Below are positions 17,749-26,312 of a DNA stretch of 64,000 bases, piece by piece. The first letter of the stretch is position 1, and each line of letters starts with the position of its first letter. Source of the stretch: a bacterium (lineage in GTDB: Bacteria > Methylomirabilota > Methylomirabilia > Methylomirabilales > 2-02-FULL-66-22); the NCBI GenBank assembly GCA_029580855.1, contig JAKPQH010000082.1, positions 1 through 64,000 on the forward strand, written 5' to 3'. A model generated the notes under the pieces. The model was not told where the DNA came from, did not search any database, and saw only the letters and a list, made by a program, of their open reading frames with translations. A program made the position numbers and the translations under genes.

Positions 17749-18072
17749 CTACCTGCCTTCACTTGTGCTTCGCTTCTGCGGGATCAATCCCTTACTGCGG
17801 CGAGAACCGATCCCCCTGATAATTACATGGCCCAGTTCTGCCAACCGCAATGCAAAGCCTTGTATGTCTGTAGTCTCCAGCTTGAGCATGAGCCACTTTG
17901 GCGGTATCCGCCGCTCCTCGACTATCCTTCCCCCCAGGCTCGCTGCTACTTCGCCTACTGGGATCACGCTATTACTCGATTGGTGTTGTTCAAGTTCAAG
18001 CAGGATGTGAGCATGCAACTGGTCTTTCAACACTTCCTGGTCGAATGCTGTGAGTACTTCGTGCTTATTCAC
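17749..18072 (-). CDS. Small protein of unknown function
   Basis: A 107-residue protein from a GTG start at 18070-18072, with GAGAGG five bases upstream. It has a helical N-terminal half (VLTAFDQEVLKDQLHAHILLELEQHQ) and a C-terminal half that reads like a small alpha/beta domain (WLMLKLETTDIQGFALRLAELGHVIIRGIG), reminiscent in pattern of ACT-like ligand-binding folds. No family was recognised. It sits downstream of the sigma-54 regulator and upstream of the opine genes in the same direction, so a regulatory or accessory role is possible. Codon pattern and amino-acid balance look real, but there is no independent evidence. Confidence 0.45.
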   Translation of the reverse strand: MNKHEVLTAFDQEVLKDQLHAHILLELEQHQSSNSVIPVGEVAASLGGRIVEERRIPPKWLMLKLETTDIQGFALRLAELGHVIIRGIGSRRSKGLIPQKRSTSEGR

Positions 18073-18568
18073 GATGGCCTCTCGTCGCAATGAATGGCCA
18101 CATAGGCCTGCCGGCTCTCCTGGTGATCTGTTGGGGAAATGGTCTCGCCTCGATACCCGACGATACGCCAAACCACTGCCCAGTTGCTCGCACCGAGGTC
18201 AGTTATCCGGTGTGCGCAGCACGCCGGCAAAGACATTGCTGTTGCATGGCCCAGTCGGGAGCACTGGCCACTCAACGATGACCCTGGAATCCAAAGGGCA
18301 TGCAGGGCATTCAGCCGTCTGTTTCGCACGTCCGAAGCCTGAAGCCTTACACACCACAATTTCATTTGGTGTGCCGAAGGTCCGTGGACCGGCAGGACTA
18401 TTGTGGCGAGCGCTAAGTAGCTTTCGTTTTTGGGGTGGACATTTGTTCGCGCAAGATAATTGCATTGCGCAAGCGATTGCGATATATGCAAAAGTGAATC
18501 ATTGTCTTCTGCGATAAACGTGAAATCGCTTCTGTTTTAAGCCATTTTAGCGTATATGCTATTCTGCA
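18073..18568. other. Intergenic AT-rich control region
   Basis: These 496 bases between the small unknown gene and the sigma-54-dependent regulator gene contain no supported gene. The stretch 18440-18560 is clearly more AT-rich than its surroundings and holds clustered TTGCGCAA-like motifs. It is the natural place for promoter and activator sites of the downstream operon. I looked for a -24/-12 sigma-54 promoter and found none that was convincing. Confidence 0.4.
18446..18490. promoter_or_regulatory. Cluster of TTGCGCAA-like motifs, possible activator sites
   Basis: Within about 45 bases there are TTCGCGCAAG, the 8-base palindrome TTGCGCAA (18465-18472), GCGATTGCG and TATGCAAAAG. Repeated near-palindromes beside a gene for an enhancer-binding regulator could be its upstream activating sites. 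This is inference from pattern and position only. Confidence 0.3.
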
Positions 18569-19960
18569 TCACGTATACATTTCTGCATCATGTAGCCTGC
18601 GAATCTTCCGCGAGACCGTCCCTTGACTGACACCTAGCGCCCGTGCGGCCTCTCGTTGAGAGCCGTATTGCTGCAGTGCTTTGGCCAACAAGTCCATTTC
18701 GTACTTCTTCAGCGTCTCCTTCAGCGTGGTCTCCGCGGGAGCGCCAATACTATTGGCACGCTCCACAAACCGCTGCCGAACCTCGAACGGCAAAGCATCT
18801 CTTTCGATACGGTCGCTTTCACTGACAACCACGACCCGCTCCATCATATTGGCCAGTTCACGAACGTTGCCTGGGTACTCGTAGTTGTATAATGCGTCAA
18901 TCGCACCCGGCGTCAGGCTTCTGTTCTTCTGATTGGCGGTGTTGAATTTCTCTAAGAAGTGCAGGACCAAGGGCAAGATATCCTCTCGCCGCTCCCTCAA
19001 CGGAAGAATACGAATCGGGACGACGTTCAACCGATAGTAGAGGTCCTTCCGGAAAAGTTTCCCTTCCACCATCTCCTCGATATCCCGGTTCGTTGCGGCG
19101 ACGACACGGACGTCAACCTGTCGAGATCTGGTACCACCCACGCGCAGGCTTTCCCGGTTTTCCAAGAAGCGCAACAGCTTCGCCTGCATTGCAAGCGGAA
19201 TCTCGCTGATCTCGTCCAAGAAGAGCGTGCCGTGATTGGCGAGTTCGAAGAGGCCCGGCTTGCCCTCATTCTTGGCACCCGTAAATGCACCTCTCTCATA
19301 TCCGAAAAGCTCTGACTCGATCAGTGGCTCCGGAATACCAGGACAATCCACCCGAATGAATGGGCCCCCGGCGCGATCGGAGTTGCTGTGAATCAACTTT
19401 GCAAGTATCCCCTTCCCCACGCCGGACTCGCCGAGCAACAGCACCGTCGAGTCGGCGCGAGCGCATCGAATGGCCACCTGTATGGTCCGTTGAAATTCGG
19501 GACTCTTGACGACCAGGCTCGAGAGGTCGACACCGCTGAGCTCCAACTCGGAGAGTTTCGAGGCATATCCTCGGGCAAGCTCTTCAGTTTCCTGCAACTG
19601 GCTTCGCAGCCGATCTAGTTCGGTGATATCGCGGTCATTCGTAACAATGAAGGAGATTTCGCCGTTTTCATCGAAAATCGGGTTGCCAGTGACCAGGATC
19701 TTCTTTCTCCCCCTGACTGTTTGGAGCATGGTGACGGACGTCTTCTTTCTCAACACCTCAGCCGTCACGGATTTGTCGAATACCCCTTCCGCCACCAGGT
19801 CCAAGATGCTTCTGCCAATGACGTCTGCTGGATCCACCTCATTGATGCGCGCCGAGGCCTTGTTGATCCGAATAACTTTCAGATGCTTGTCGCAAATCCA
19901 CAGGCCGTCAAACGACGAATCGATGATGGCGTCGAGCCACTGCGACTTCTCCATCTCCAT
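18569..19960 (-). CDS. PAS-domain sigma-54-dependent transcriptional activator (RocR/TyrR-type)
   Basis: This 463-residue regulator has an N-terminal PAS domain (about 8-115), a sigma-54 interaction AAA+ domain with Walker A GESGVGKG (177-184), the sigma-54 contact motif GAFTGA (224-229) and Walker B LFLDE (246-250), and a C-terminal TyrR/Fis-type helix-turn-helix (about 430-458, QREAARALGVSQGTVSRKI). Such proteins sense a small molecule and activate sigma-54 promoters of amino-acid or amine catabolic genes. ATG at 19960 follows GAGAGGTG; a longer frame from 19996 is less likely. It is the first gene of the minus-strand block and the likely activator of the opine-related genes. Confidence 0.92.
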   Translation of the reverse strand: MEMEKSQWLDAIIDSSFDGLWICDKHLKVIRINKASARINEVDPADVIGRSILDLVAEGVFDKSVTAEVLRKKTSVTMLQTVRGRKKILVTGNPIFDENGEISFIVTNDRDITELDRLRSQLQETEELARGYASKLSELELSGVDLSSLVVKSPEFQRTIQVAIRCARADSTVLLLGESGVGKGILAKLIHSNSDRAGGPFIRVDCPGIPEPLIESELFGYERGAFTGAKNEGKPGLFELANHGTLFLDEISEIPLAMQAKLLRFLENRESLRVGGTRSRQVDVRVVAATNRDIEEMVEGKLFRKDLYYRLNVVPIRILPLRERREDILPLVLHFLEKFNTANQKNRSLTPGAIDALYNYEYPGNVRELANMMERVVVVSESDRIERDALPFEVRQRFVERANSIGAPAETTLKETLKKYEMDLLAKALQQYGSQREAARALGVSQGTVSRKIRRLHDAEMYT

Positions 19961-20060
19961 GCCGCACCTCTCACCTCCAGTGAGTCGCCGTCCCAAATGG
20001 ATGGCAGGAAGGCACTACTTCTGCCCATCGTCGGGTTCGTCGGCTGCACGCGAGGCGTGC

Positions 20061-20855
20061 CTATTTCTCCTCCCCGTGGCTCTCGCCGCCGCTCCAGGCG
20101 GGGCCCTGGATGAAGGCGCCGCCGTCCACGGTGAGGACGCTGCCGGCGACGTAGGCGGCGGCGTCCGAGGCCAGATAGACCGCCGCCTGGCCGATGTCCT
20201 CGGGGCTGCCCAGCCGGCCCAACGGAAGTTTTTTGCCCTCGCGGTACAGGGCCTCGTCCGGATACCACGTCCGCTCGCCGGGGGTGTCGGTCCAGCCCGG
20301 CTCGATCAGGTTCACACGGATCCCGTGCCACATCAGCTCGTTGGCGGCCGAGAGCGCCAGCATGTGGCCGCCCGCCTTGGTGACGTTGTAGTCGATGGCG
20401 CCCTTGAAGGGCAGGCGGGCGTGCGGCGAGGAGATATAGATGATGGCGCCCTTGGTCTCCCGCTCGACCATCTGGCGGGCGACGACCTGGAGGACGTGGA
20501 ATACGCCGACGATGCCGACATCGATCGCTCGCCGGAGGTCGGCCTCGCGGGTCGCCAGGAGGTTCTGCCGGACGCTGGTCACGGCGTTGGCCACGAGGAT
20601 ATCGACCGGCCCCAGCTCCGCCGTGCACTGGGCCACCATCCGTTCGACGGCGGCCCGCTCGCTGACATCGGCCTGCGCCAGGCACGCGCGGCGTCCCAGG
20701 TCCCGGATGGCGCCTGCCACTTCGACGGCCGCAGCGCCGGAGGTCCGGAAGTTCACGCAGACATCGGCGCCGGCCTTGGCCAGCGCCAGCGCCACGCCTC
20801 GGCCGATGCCGCGGGCCGCCCCGGTCACCAACGCCACTTTTCCCGAGAGTGACAT
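20061..20855 (-). CDS. Short-chain dehydrogenase/reductase (SDR)
   Basis: A 264-residue classical SDR: cofactor motif TGAARGIG (11-18), NAG-equivalent VANAV (88-92), catalytic Ser about 142 and Y156-x3-K160. The segment NFRTSG after beta-strand 2 carries Arg, which hints at NADP preference. It should oxidise or reduce a sugar, polyol or hydroxy acid. The ATG at 20855 has AAGGAGG upstream, which rules out the much longer frame. It follows the metallo-hydrolase gene by 20 bases and is probably cotranscribed with it. Confidence 0.9.
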   Translation of the reverse strand: MSLSGKVALVTGAARGIGRGVALALAKAGADVCVNFRTSGAAAVEVAGAIRDLGRRACLAQADVSERAAVERMVAQCTAELGPVDILVANAVTSVRQNLLATREADLRRAIDVGIVGVFHVLQVVARQMVERETKGAIIYISSPHARLPFKGAIDYNVTKAGGHMLALSAANELMWHGIRVNLIEPGWTDTPGERTWYPDEALYREGKKLPLGRLGSPEDIGQAAVYLASDAAAYVAGSVLTVDGGAFIQGPAWSGGESHGEEK

Positions 20856-20875
20856 GCTGCTCGCCTCCTTCGCGA

Positions 20876-21679
20876 CTATGGATGGTAGATGAAACGCTCG
20901 CCGCGCGCCATGTAGTGGCACGGCTGCTCGGGGTGATATCGAGCCAGGAACTCGATGAGGTGTCCGGGGTTCTCGGCGTTCCCGGCGAAAAGGTCCCAGT
21001 GGGCCGGGATCAAGAGTTTCACGCCGGCGGCCACCGCCAGCTCGGCCGCCTCCCGCGCGCTCAGGTTTCCGATGATGTCCCGCCGGGTGCGGAAATAGTC
21101 CAGCCCGTTGATCGGCGCCAGGAGCACGTCCACGTCTCGGGCGCGAAGCCGCTCGACCATGCCGTCGTACATCACCGTGTCGCCGGTGTGACAGACGGTG
21201 ACCCCATCCAGCCGTACGATGTACCCCTGGCAGCGATGACCCTGCCCCGCGTCCTCCAGCCGATCGTGGGCCGCGGGGATCGGCCAGATCTCCACGTCCG
21301 CGATCCGAAGCGGCGTATCCGCGCGGCTGGCAACGACGCGTTCGGCCGGAAATGCCTCGGCGGCGTGCGGGACGCACAGTTCCGGTGTCACGACGACCGC
21401 GTCACGCGACGCCTCGGCCAGCGGCCGGAGCGTCCACGGGTCGAGGTGGTCGAGGTGGTCGTGGGTGCAGAAGATGAGGTCCAGCCCGCGCAGCTTTTCC
21501 GGCCTTACGAGCGGGGGGTAGGATCGGGTCACGTTTCCCGGATAATCCGAGAGGTAGAGGTCGAAACCCAGCGTCCGCCCCTGGCCCTTGATCACGAAGC
21601 TGAACTGCCCGAGCCACCAGATGGCCACGGCGCCCGACGGCACGACCGTCGCACGGATCTCAACCGCGATGTCACGCAC
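20876..21679 (-). CDS. Metallo-beta-lactamase-fold hydrolase (UlaG-like)
   Basis: A 267-residue protein with the metal-binding motif THDHLDHLD (H73, H75, D77, H78), a further VCHTGDTVMYD segment and IPAHWDLFAGN near the C-terminus. These match the UlaG-like branch of the MBL superfamily, which includes L-ascorbate-6-phosphate lactonase. A lactonase or phosphodiesterase-like role is plausible, but the substrate is unknown. GTG start at 21677-21679 with GGAGGG upstream. It is paired with the SDR gene, so the two may act on the same sugar-derived compound. Confidence 0.85.
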   Translation of the reverse strand: MRDIAVEIRATVVPSGAVAIWWLGQFSFVIKGQGRTLGFDLYLSDYPGNVTRSYPPLVRPEKLRGLDLIFCTHDHLDHLDPWTLRPLAEASRDAVVVTPELCVPHAAEAFPAERVVASRADTPLRIADVEIWPIPAAHDRLEDAGQGHRCQGYIVRLDGVTVCHTGDTVMYDGMVERLRARDVDVLLAPINGLDYFRTRRDIIGNLSAREAAELAVAAGVKLLIPAHWDLFAGNAENPGHLIEFLARYHPEQPCHYMARGERFIYHP

Positions 21680-21728
21680 AGATGCCCTCCGAGAGCGACC
21701 GGGCCTCGGCGAACCAACCCGTTCTCAA

Positions 21729-21751
21729 CCGGGCCGCTCAAAACGGCCCGG
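21729..21751. terminator. GC-rich hairpin after the molybdopterin oxidoreductase gene
   Basis: CCGGGCCG and CGGCCCGG form a perfect 8-bp stem with a 7-base loop (CTCAAAA). It sits in the gap between the molybdopterin oxidoreductase stop (21844) and the MBL-fold gene start (21679) on the minus strand. There is no T-tract, so it is a terminator candidate only. Confidence 0.4.
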
Positions 21752-21760
21752 AGGCACGCC

Positions 21761-21823
21761 GGTCTGTCGGAAGCCGAGCGAGACGCACCGGAGGTGCGTC
21801 GCAGCGAGTGCCGAGACAGACCA
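21761..21823. repeat. Nested inverted repeat (structured intergenic element)
   Basis: An outer stem of GGTCTGTC with GACAGACC encloses an inner perfect hairpin GACGCACC-GGA-GGTGCGTC. The arms between them are similar to each other (GCCGAGCGA and GCAGCGAGTG). The element fills the 163-base gap between two genes. It looks like a dispersed, palindromic intergenic repeat rather than a gene. Confidence 0.45.
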
Positions 21824-21843
21824 GCGTTGCAGATGGGCCTTTG

Positions 21844-23931
21844 TCAGCGGCCGGCTGGCCGCATCCAGACCGCCGTATCGTGAAACGCCCCGCCGCCGTA
21901 TGGCGGTATGGGCTCGTCGCCGATGAGCGTGTTGATGCCGACGCCGCCCTCGAAGTCCGCAGCCGGCCAGACGCCCTCGACGACCACCGTGCCGGGCAAG
22001 AGGCCGTCGAACCGGCGCGCGTGGACGGTCACGACCCCGCGGCCGTTACCCAGCTCCACGCGGCTCCCATCGACGAGGCCCAGTCGATCGGCATCCTCGG
22101 GATGGATCAGCGCCGTCGGCCGCTTCTCGCGCGCCCGCGAGCCGGGCGTCTCGGTGAACGTGGTATTGAGGAACCGCCGCGCTGGAGAGGTCACCAGGCG
22201 GAACGGCTGGTCCGGGGTCGCCGCCTCGATGATATCCAGCTGGTCCGGCAGCCGCGGCATCCGCCGCCACTCCGAGCCCACCGCCGACCAGTCGGGCGCG
22301 AAGTGAAACTTCTTGTCGGGCGTGCCGAAGCCGTCCAGGAAATGCCCCTCGCGAAACGGCACGGCCGCATCCACCCAGCGACGCGCCAGGACCGTCTTGG
22401 CGTCCGGCCAGCCGGAGGCCCGGAGCGTCCAATCGATGAGTTCCATGGCCGTCATGGCGAAACCGGGATGCTCCGCCCCCAGCCGCCGGGCGAGACCCTG
22501 CAGGACCTCGTGGTTCGATCGGCACTCGCCGGGTGGCTCGATCAGCTTCGCCCCGATCTGGATGTGGGTGTGGCCCCCCGCCTGGTACAGGTCGTCGTGC
22601 TCCAGGAACATGGTGGCGGGCAGGACCACGTCGGCGTAACGGGTCGTCTCGGTCGGGAATTGCTCGTGCACCACCGTGAACAGGTCCTCCCGCATCAGTC
22701 CCTGCCGCACCTTGCCGGAATCCGGCGCGACCACCGCCGGGTTCGTATTCTGGATCAGCATGGCGGCAATCGGCGGCCCACCCTTGAGGGCGCCCGCATC
22801 GCCGAGGAGCGCGGCGCCGATCCGGCACATGTCGAGCTCGCGCGTGCGCTTGTCCAGCGCGTCCAGCCCCTCGATCATCGTCTTGTTCCAGTGGTACACG
22901 GACCGATTGCTCCAGAACGCGCCGCCCCCCTCGTGCTGCCACGCCCCCGTCACCGCGGGCAAGCAGGTGACCGCGTGCATGGCGGCCGAGCCGTTCCGCG
23001 ATCGCGTGAAGCCGTACCCCACCCGGATGTAGGCGCGCTTGGTGGTGTTGTAGAGCCGGGCGAACGCCTCGATCGCCTCGGCGGAGAGCCCGGTGATGGA
23101 CGCGGCCCAAGCCGGGCTGCGGGCGGCCAGATGTGTCTCCAGGTCCGCCGGGAAGTCGGTGTATCGGGCGAGGTACTCCCGGTCGGCGTGGCCGTCGCGG
23201 AAGGCGCAGCGCATCACCGCACAGGCCAGCGCCGCGTCGGTGCCGGGCCGGAGGCACAGGTGCACGTCGGCGACCTCGGCCGTCCCGCTCCGGTAGCAGT
23301 CCACGACGACGAGCTTGGCGCCGCGCTCCTTCCGCGCCCGGGTGATGTGCGTCATGACGTTGACCTGGGTGGCGACCGGATTCCCGCCCCAGACCACGAT
23401 CAAGTCCGCCTTGGCGATCTCGCGGGGGTCGGGCCCGACGAAACGGCCGGTGCCGGCCGCCCAGCCGGCCTCGGCAGAACCGGTGCAGATCGTCTTTTTC
23501 TGTCGCGAGTAACGCAACACGTGCCGCAGCCGGTTGATGCCGTCGCGCATCACCAGGCCCATGGTCCCCGCATAGTAGTACGGCCACACCGACTCGGACC
23601 CGAACCGCGCCGCCGCCGCCGCAAACCCCTCGGCGACACGGTCCAGCGCCTCGTCCCATCCGATGCGGCGGAACTGCCCGGCGCCCTTCGGCCCGGTGCG
23701 CAAGAGCGGCTGCGTGAGCCGATCCGGGTGGTGCACCCGTTCCGCGTAGCGACCCACCTTCTCGCAGACGACCCCTGCGGTGTAGCTGTTGGCCCTGGCC
23801 CCGTGGATCCGGCCGACCCGGTCGCCCGGGAGCACCTCGACCTCCAACGCACACGTCGACGGACAATCGTGCGGACACGCAGAATACCCCACGGTCCGCG
23901 ACGCGGCCTGTGCGATATCCAGACGGCTCAT
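21844..23931 (-). CDS. Molybdopterin-dependent oxidoreductase (DMSO reductase family)
   Basis: A 695-residue protein with the N-terminal [4Fe-4S] binding pattern CPHDCPSTC followed by VVCEK (C-x3-C-x3-C-xn-C), the molybdopterin domain (VVWGGNPVATQ) and the C-terminal molydopterin dinucleotide-binding domain (RLVTSPARRFLNTTF, then ALIHPEDADRLGL). It lacks an obvious Tat signal, so it is likely cytoplasmic. It resembles the uncharacterised single-subunit branch near formate dehydrogenase alpha and assimilatory enzymes. The substrate and the Mo ligand residue are uncertain. ATG at 23931 follows GAGGAGCGCG; the 807-codon frame would invade the kinase gene. Confidence 0.87.
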   Translation of the reverse strand: MSRLDIAQAASRTVGYSACPHDCPSTCALEVEVLPGDRVGRIHGARANSYTAGVVCEKVGRYAERVHHPDRLTQPLLRTGPKGAGQFRRIGWDEALDRVAEGFAAAAARFGSESVWPYYYAGTMGLVMRDGINRLRHVLRYSRQKKTICTGSAEAGWAAGTGRFVGPDPREIAKADLIVVWGGNPVATQVNVMTHITRARKERGAKLVVVDCYRSGTAEVADVHLCLRPGTDAALACAVMRCAFRDGHADREYLARYTDFPADLETHLAARSPAWAASITGLSAEAIEAFARLYNTTKRAYIRVGYGFTRSRNGSAAMHAVTCLPAVTGAWQHEGGGAFWSNRSVYHWNKTMIEGLDALDKRTRELDMCRIGAALLGDAGALKGGPPIAAMLIQNTNPAVVAPDSGKVRQGLMREDLFTVVHEQFPTETTRYADVVLPATMFLEHDDLYQAGGHTHIQIGAKLIEPPGECRSNHEVLQGLARRLGAEHPGFAMTAMELIDWTLRASGWPDAKTVLARRWVDAAVPFREGHFLDGFGTPDKKFHFAPDWSAVGSEWRRMPRLPDQLDIIEAATPDQPFRLVTSPARRFLNTTFTETPGSRAREKRPTALIHPEDADRLGLVDGSRVELGNGRGVVTVHARRFDGLLPGTVVVEGVWPAADFEGGVGINTLIGDEPIPPYGGGAFHDTAVWMRPAGR

Positions 23932-24022
23932 CGCGCTCCTCGTCTTTTCTTCTGGTGCGCCGCCGCGGCGGGCGCCGCAGGTCCGGCGGTCGCTGCCCGC
24001 TGCGCGGTGTCCCGCCGGCGCT

Positions 24023-25504
24023 TCATGTCGCCAGCGGAAGCCGCACGGTGAACGTGCTCCCGGCGCCGGGCGTGCTCTCCACCTCGATCCGTCCCCCGTG
24101 CGCCTCGGCGATGGTCTTGGCGATGCAGAGCCCCAGCCCCGTCCCGCCCGCGTCGCGCGAGCGCGCATCGTCCACGCGGTAAAACCGCTCGAAAAGGCGA
24201 ACCCGCGCCTCGGCCGGGATCCCGACGCCGGTGTCCTGCACGGCGATCTCCGCCGCGGCGCCGTCAAGCGGTCTGGGGATCGGCGGATCGGGGAACGCGG
24301 CGGCCGGCGGCGGAGCGGTGGCGGCGGATTCCCCGGTCACGCGGCGCAGCGAGAGGGTGACGCGCCCGCCCTCCGGGGTGTACTTCACCGCGTTGTCTAC
24401 CAGATTCAGGAGCAGCTGCCGCAGCCGCGGCTCGTCGCCGTGCGCGATGAGCGGTTCCAGGCCTTGAATGGACACCTGAACCGCGCGGGCACGGCCGAGC
24501 ACCGCGCCCTGTTTTGCGACCTCCTCCACCAGCCGATCCAGCTCGACCGGGCCTTTTTCCCAGCGCAGCGCGCCCGCGTCGGCGCGGGACAGCATGAGCA
24601 GGTCGTCCACCAGCCGGGCCATCCGCTCCACTTCTTCCAGGGCGCTCGAAAGGACGCGTTCGTACTCGGCCGGCTCGCGCGCGCTGCGCAGCGCGACCTC
24701 GATCTCGCCCTTGAGGATCGTCAGCGGCGTCCGGAGCTCGTGCGACGCGTCGGCGGAGAAGCGGCGGATCTGGGCGAAGCCGGCTTCCAAACGGGCCAGC
24801 ATCTCGTTCAGCGTCCGGGCCAGACGACCCAGTTCGTCGTCGATCTCGGCCCCCTCCAGGCGTTCGGCGAGGCGTTCGGCCCCGATCCGGCGGGCGGCCT
24901 GCGTCATCTGGTCCACGGGCCGGAAGACGCGGCGCGCCAAAAGCCAGCCGCCCCCTCCCGCCAGGATCAGGCCCAGCGGCGCCAGGGTGGCCAGCGCCCA
25001 GAGAAAGTTGTGCCGCTCGCGGAGCAACCCCTCCAGCGACGTCCCCACTTGCAGCACCTTGATCATGCGGCCGCGCGCCACGATGGGAAACGTGAACACG
25101 CGCACGGGATGCGGTCCGGCGGTCTGGACCGTCTCGAACGTCCCGTACCCCTCCTCGGCGTTTTTGAGGGCCTTGGGGCTGACCGCGAGCGGCGCACCCC
25201 GCTCCCGGGGCAGGCGCGGATCGATCTCGCCGCGCGGGTCGAGGAACTGGTAAAACCGGTTCGCAAAATTCGGCCCATAAAAGCGGCGCAGCAGATCGTT
25301 CATGTCCGGCGGCACGAAACCCGCTTCGGTTTGCTGTGCCGCCTGGGCGACCGCTCTGGCGACCCGCTCCAGCGTGCTGTCCACCTCGTTCCAGAGACCG
25401 CGCATCAAGAGGCCGTAGGCCACGCCGCCCAGGACCAGCACCGTCGCCGCCAGGATTCCCGTGTACCACAGCGTCATCCGCGCCCGGATCGACAACCGCT
25501 TCAT
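24023..25504 (-). CDS. Sensor histidine kinase (two membrane helices, HAMP)
   Basis: This 493-residue kinase has a first transmembrane helix (about 12-34), a periplasmic sensor region (about 35-165), a second helix (168-190), a HAMP linker (192-245), the phospho-accepting His255 in SADASHELRTPL, and a C-terminal ATPase domain with an N box (LVDNAVKYTPEGG) and G boxes (DTGVGIP and GTGLGLCIAK). It is an EnvZ/CusS-type sensor. It is encoded right after the OmpR-type response regulator and precedes the molybdopterin enzyme by about 90 bases, so it may control the genes downstream. The signal is unknown. Confidence 0.93.
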   Translation of the reverse strand: MKRLSIRARMTLWYTGILAATVLVLGGVAYGLLMRGLWNEVDSTLERVARAVAQAAQQTEAGFVPPDMNDLLRRFYGPNFANRFYQFLDPRGEIDPRLPRERGAPLAVSPKALKNAEEGYGTFETVQTAGPHPVRVFTFPIVARGRMIKVLQVGTSLEGLLRERHNFLWALATLAPLGLILAGGGGWLLARRVFRPVDQMTQAARRIGAERLAERLEGAEIDDELGRLARTLNEMLARLEAGFAQIRRFSADASHELRTPLTILKGEIEVALRSAREPAEYERVLSSALEEVERMARLVDDLLMLSRADAGALRWEKGPVELDRLVEEVAKQGAVLGRARAVQVSIQGLEPLIAHGDEPRLRQLLLNLVDNAVKYTPEGGRVTLSLRRVTGESAATAPPPAAAFPDPPIPRPLDGAAAEIAVQDTGVGIPAEARVRLFERFYRVDDARSRDAGGTGLGLCIAKTIAEAHGGRIEVESTPGAGSTFTVRLPLAT

Positions 25505-25519
25505 GACCAGCTCGAATGT

Positions 25520-25599
25520 ATCCGCAGATTGCGCAGATTGACCGATTTCACCGGACCCACCCCTCCGAGAAATCTGCGTAATCTGCGAAATCTGTGGAT
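25520..25599. repeat. Inverted repeat of AATCTGCG units
   Basis: In the 110-base gap between response regulator and kinase, the left arm ATCCGCAGATTGCGCAGATT faces a right arm AATCTGCGTAATCTGCG followed by a third unit AATCTGTGGAT. The arms match with one mismatch over 17 bases. Similar 'AATCTGCG' intergenic repeats are seen in many high-GC genomes. It may act as a hairpin between the two genes. It is not coding. Confidence 0.55.
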
Positions 25600-25615
25600 G
25601 CGGCCGACCCCGTTC

Positions 25616-26287
<672 letters not shown>

Positions 26288-26312
26288 CGAACCCTGGCCT
26301 GCGGGGCGGCGC

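Noticed and set aside
18073..18568. Possible sigma-54 (-24/-12) promoters
   Set aside because: Several GG-N10-GC spacings exist, but none keeps enough of the TGGCAC...TTGC consensus to be called.
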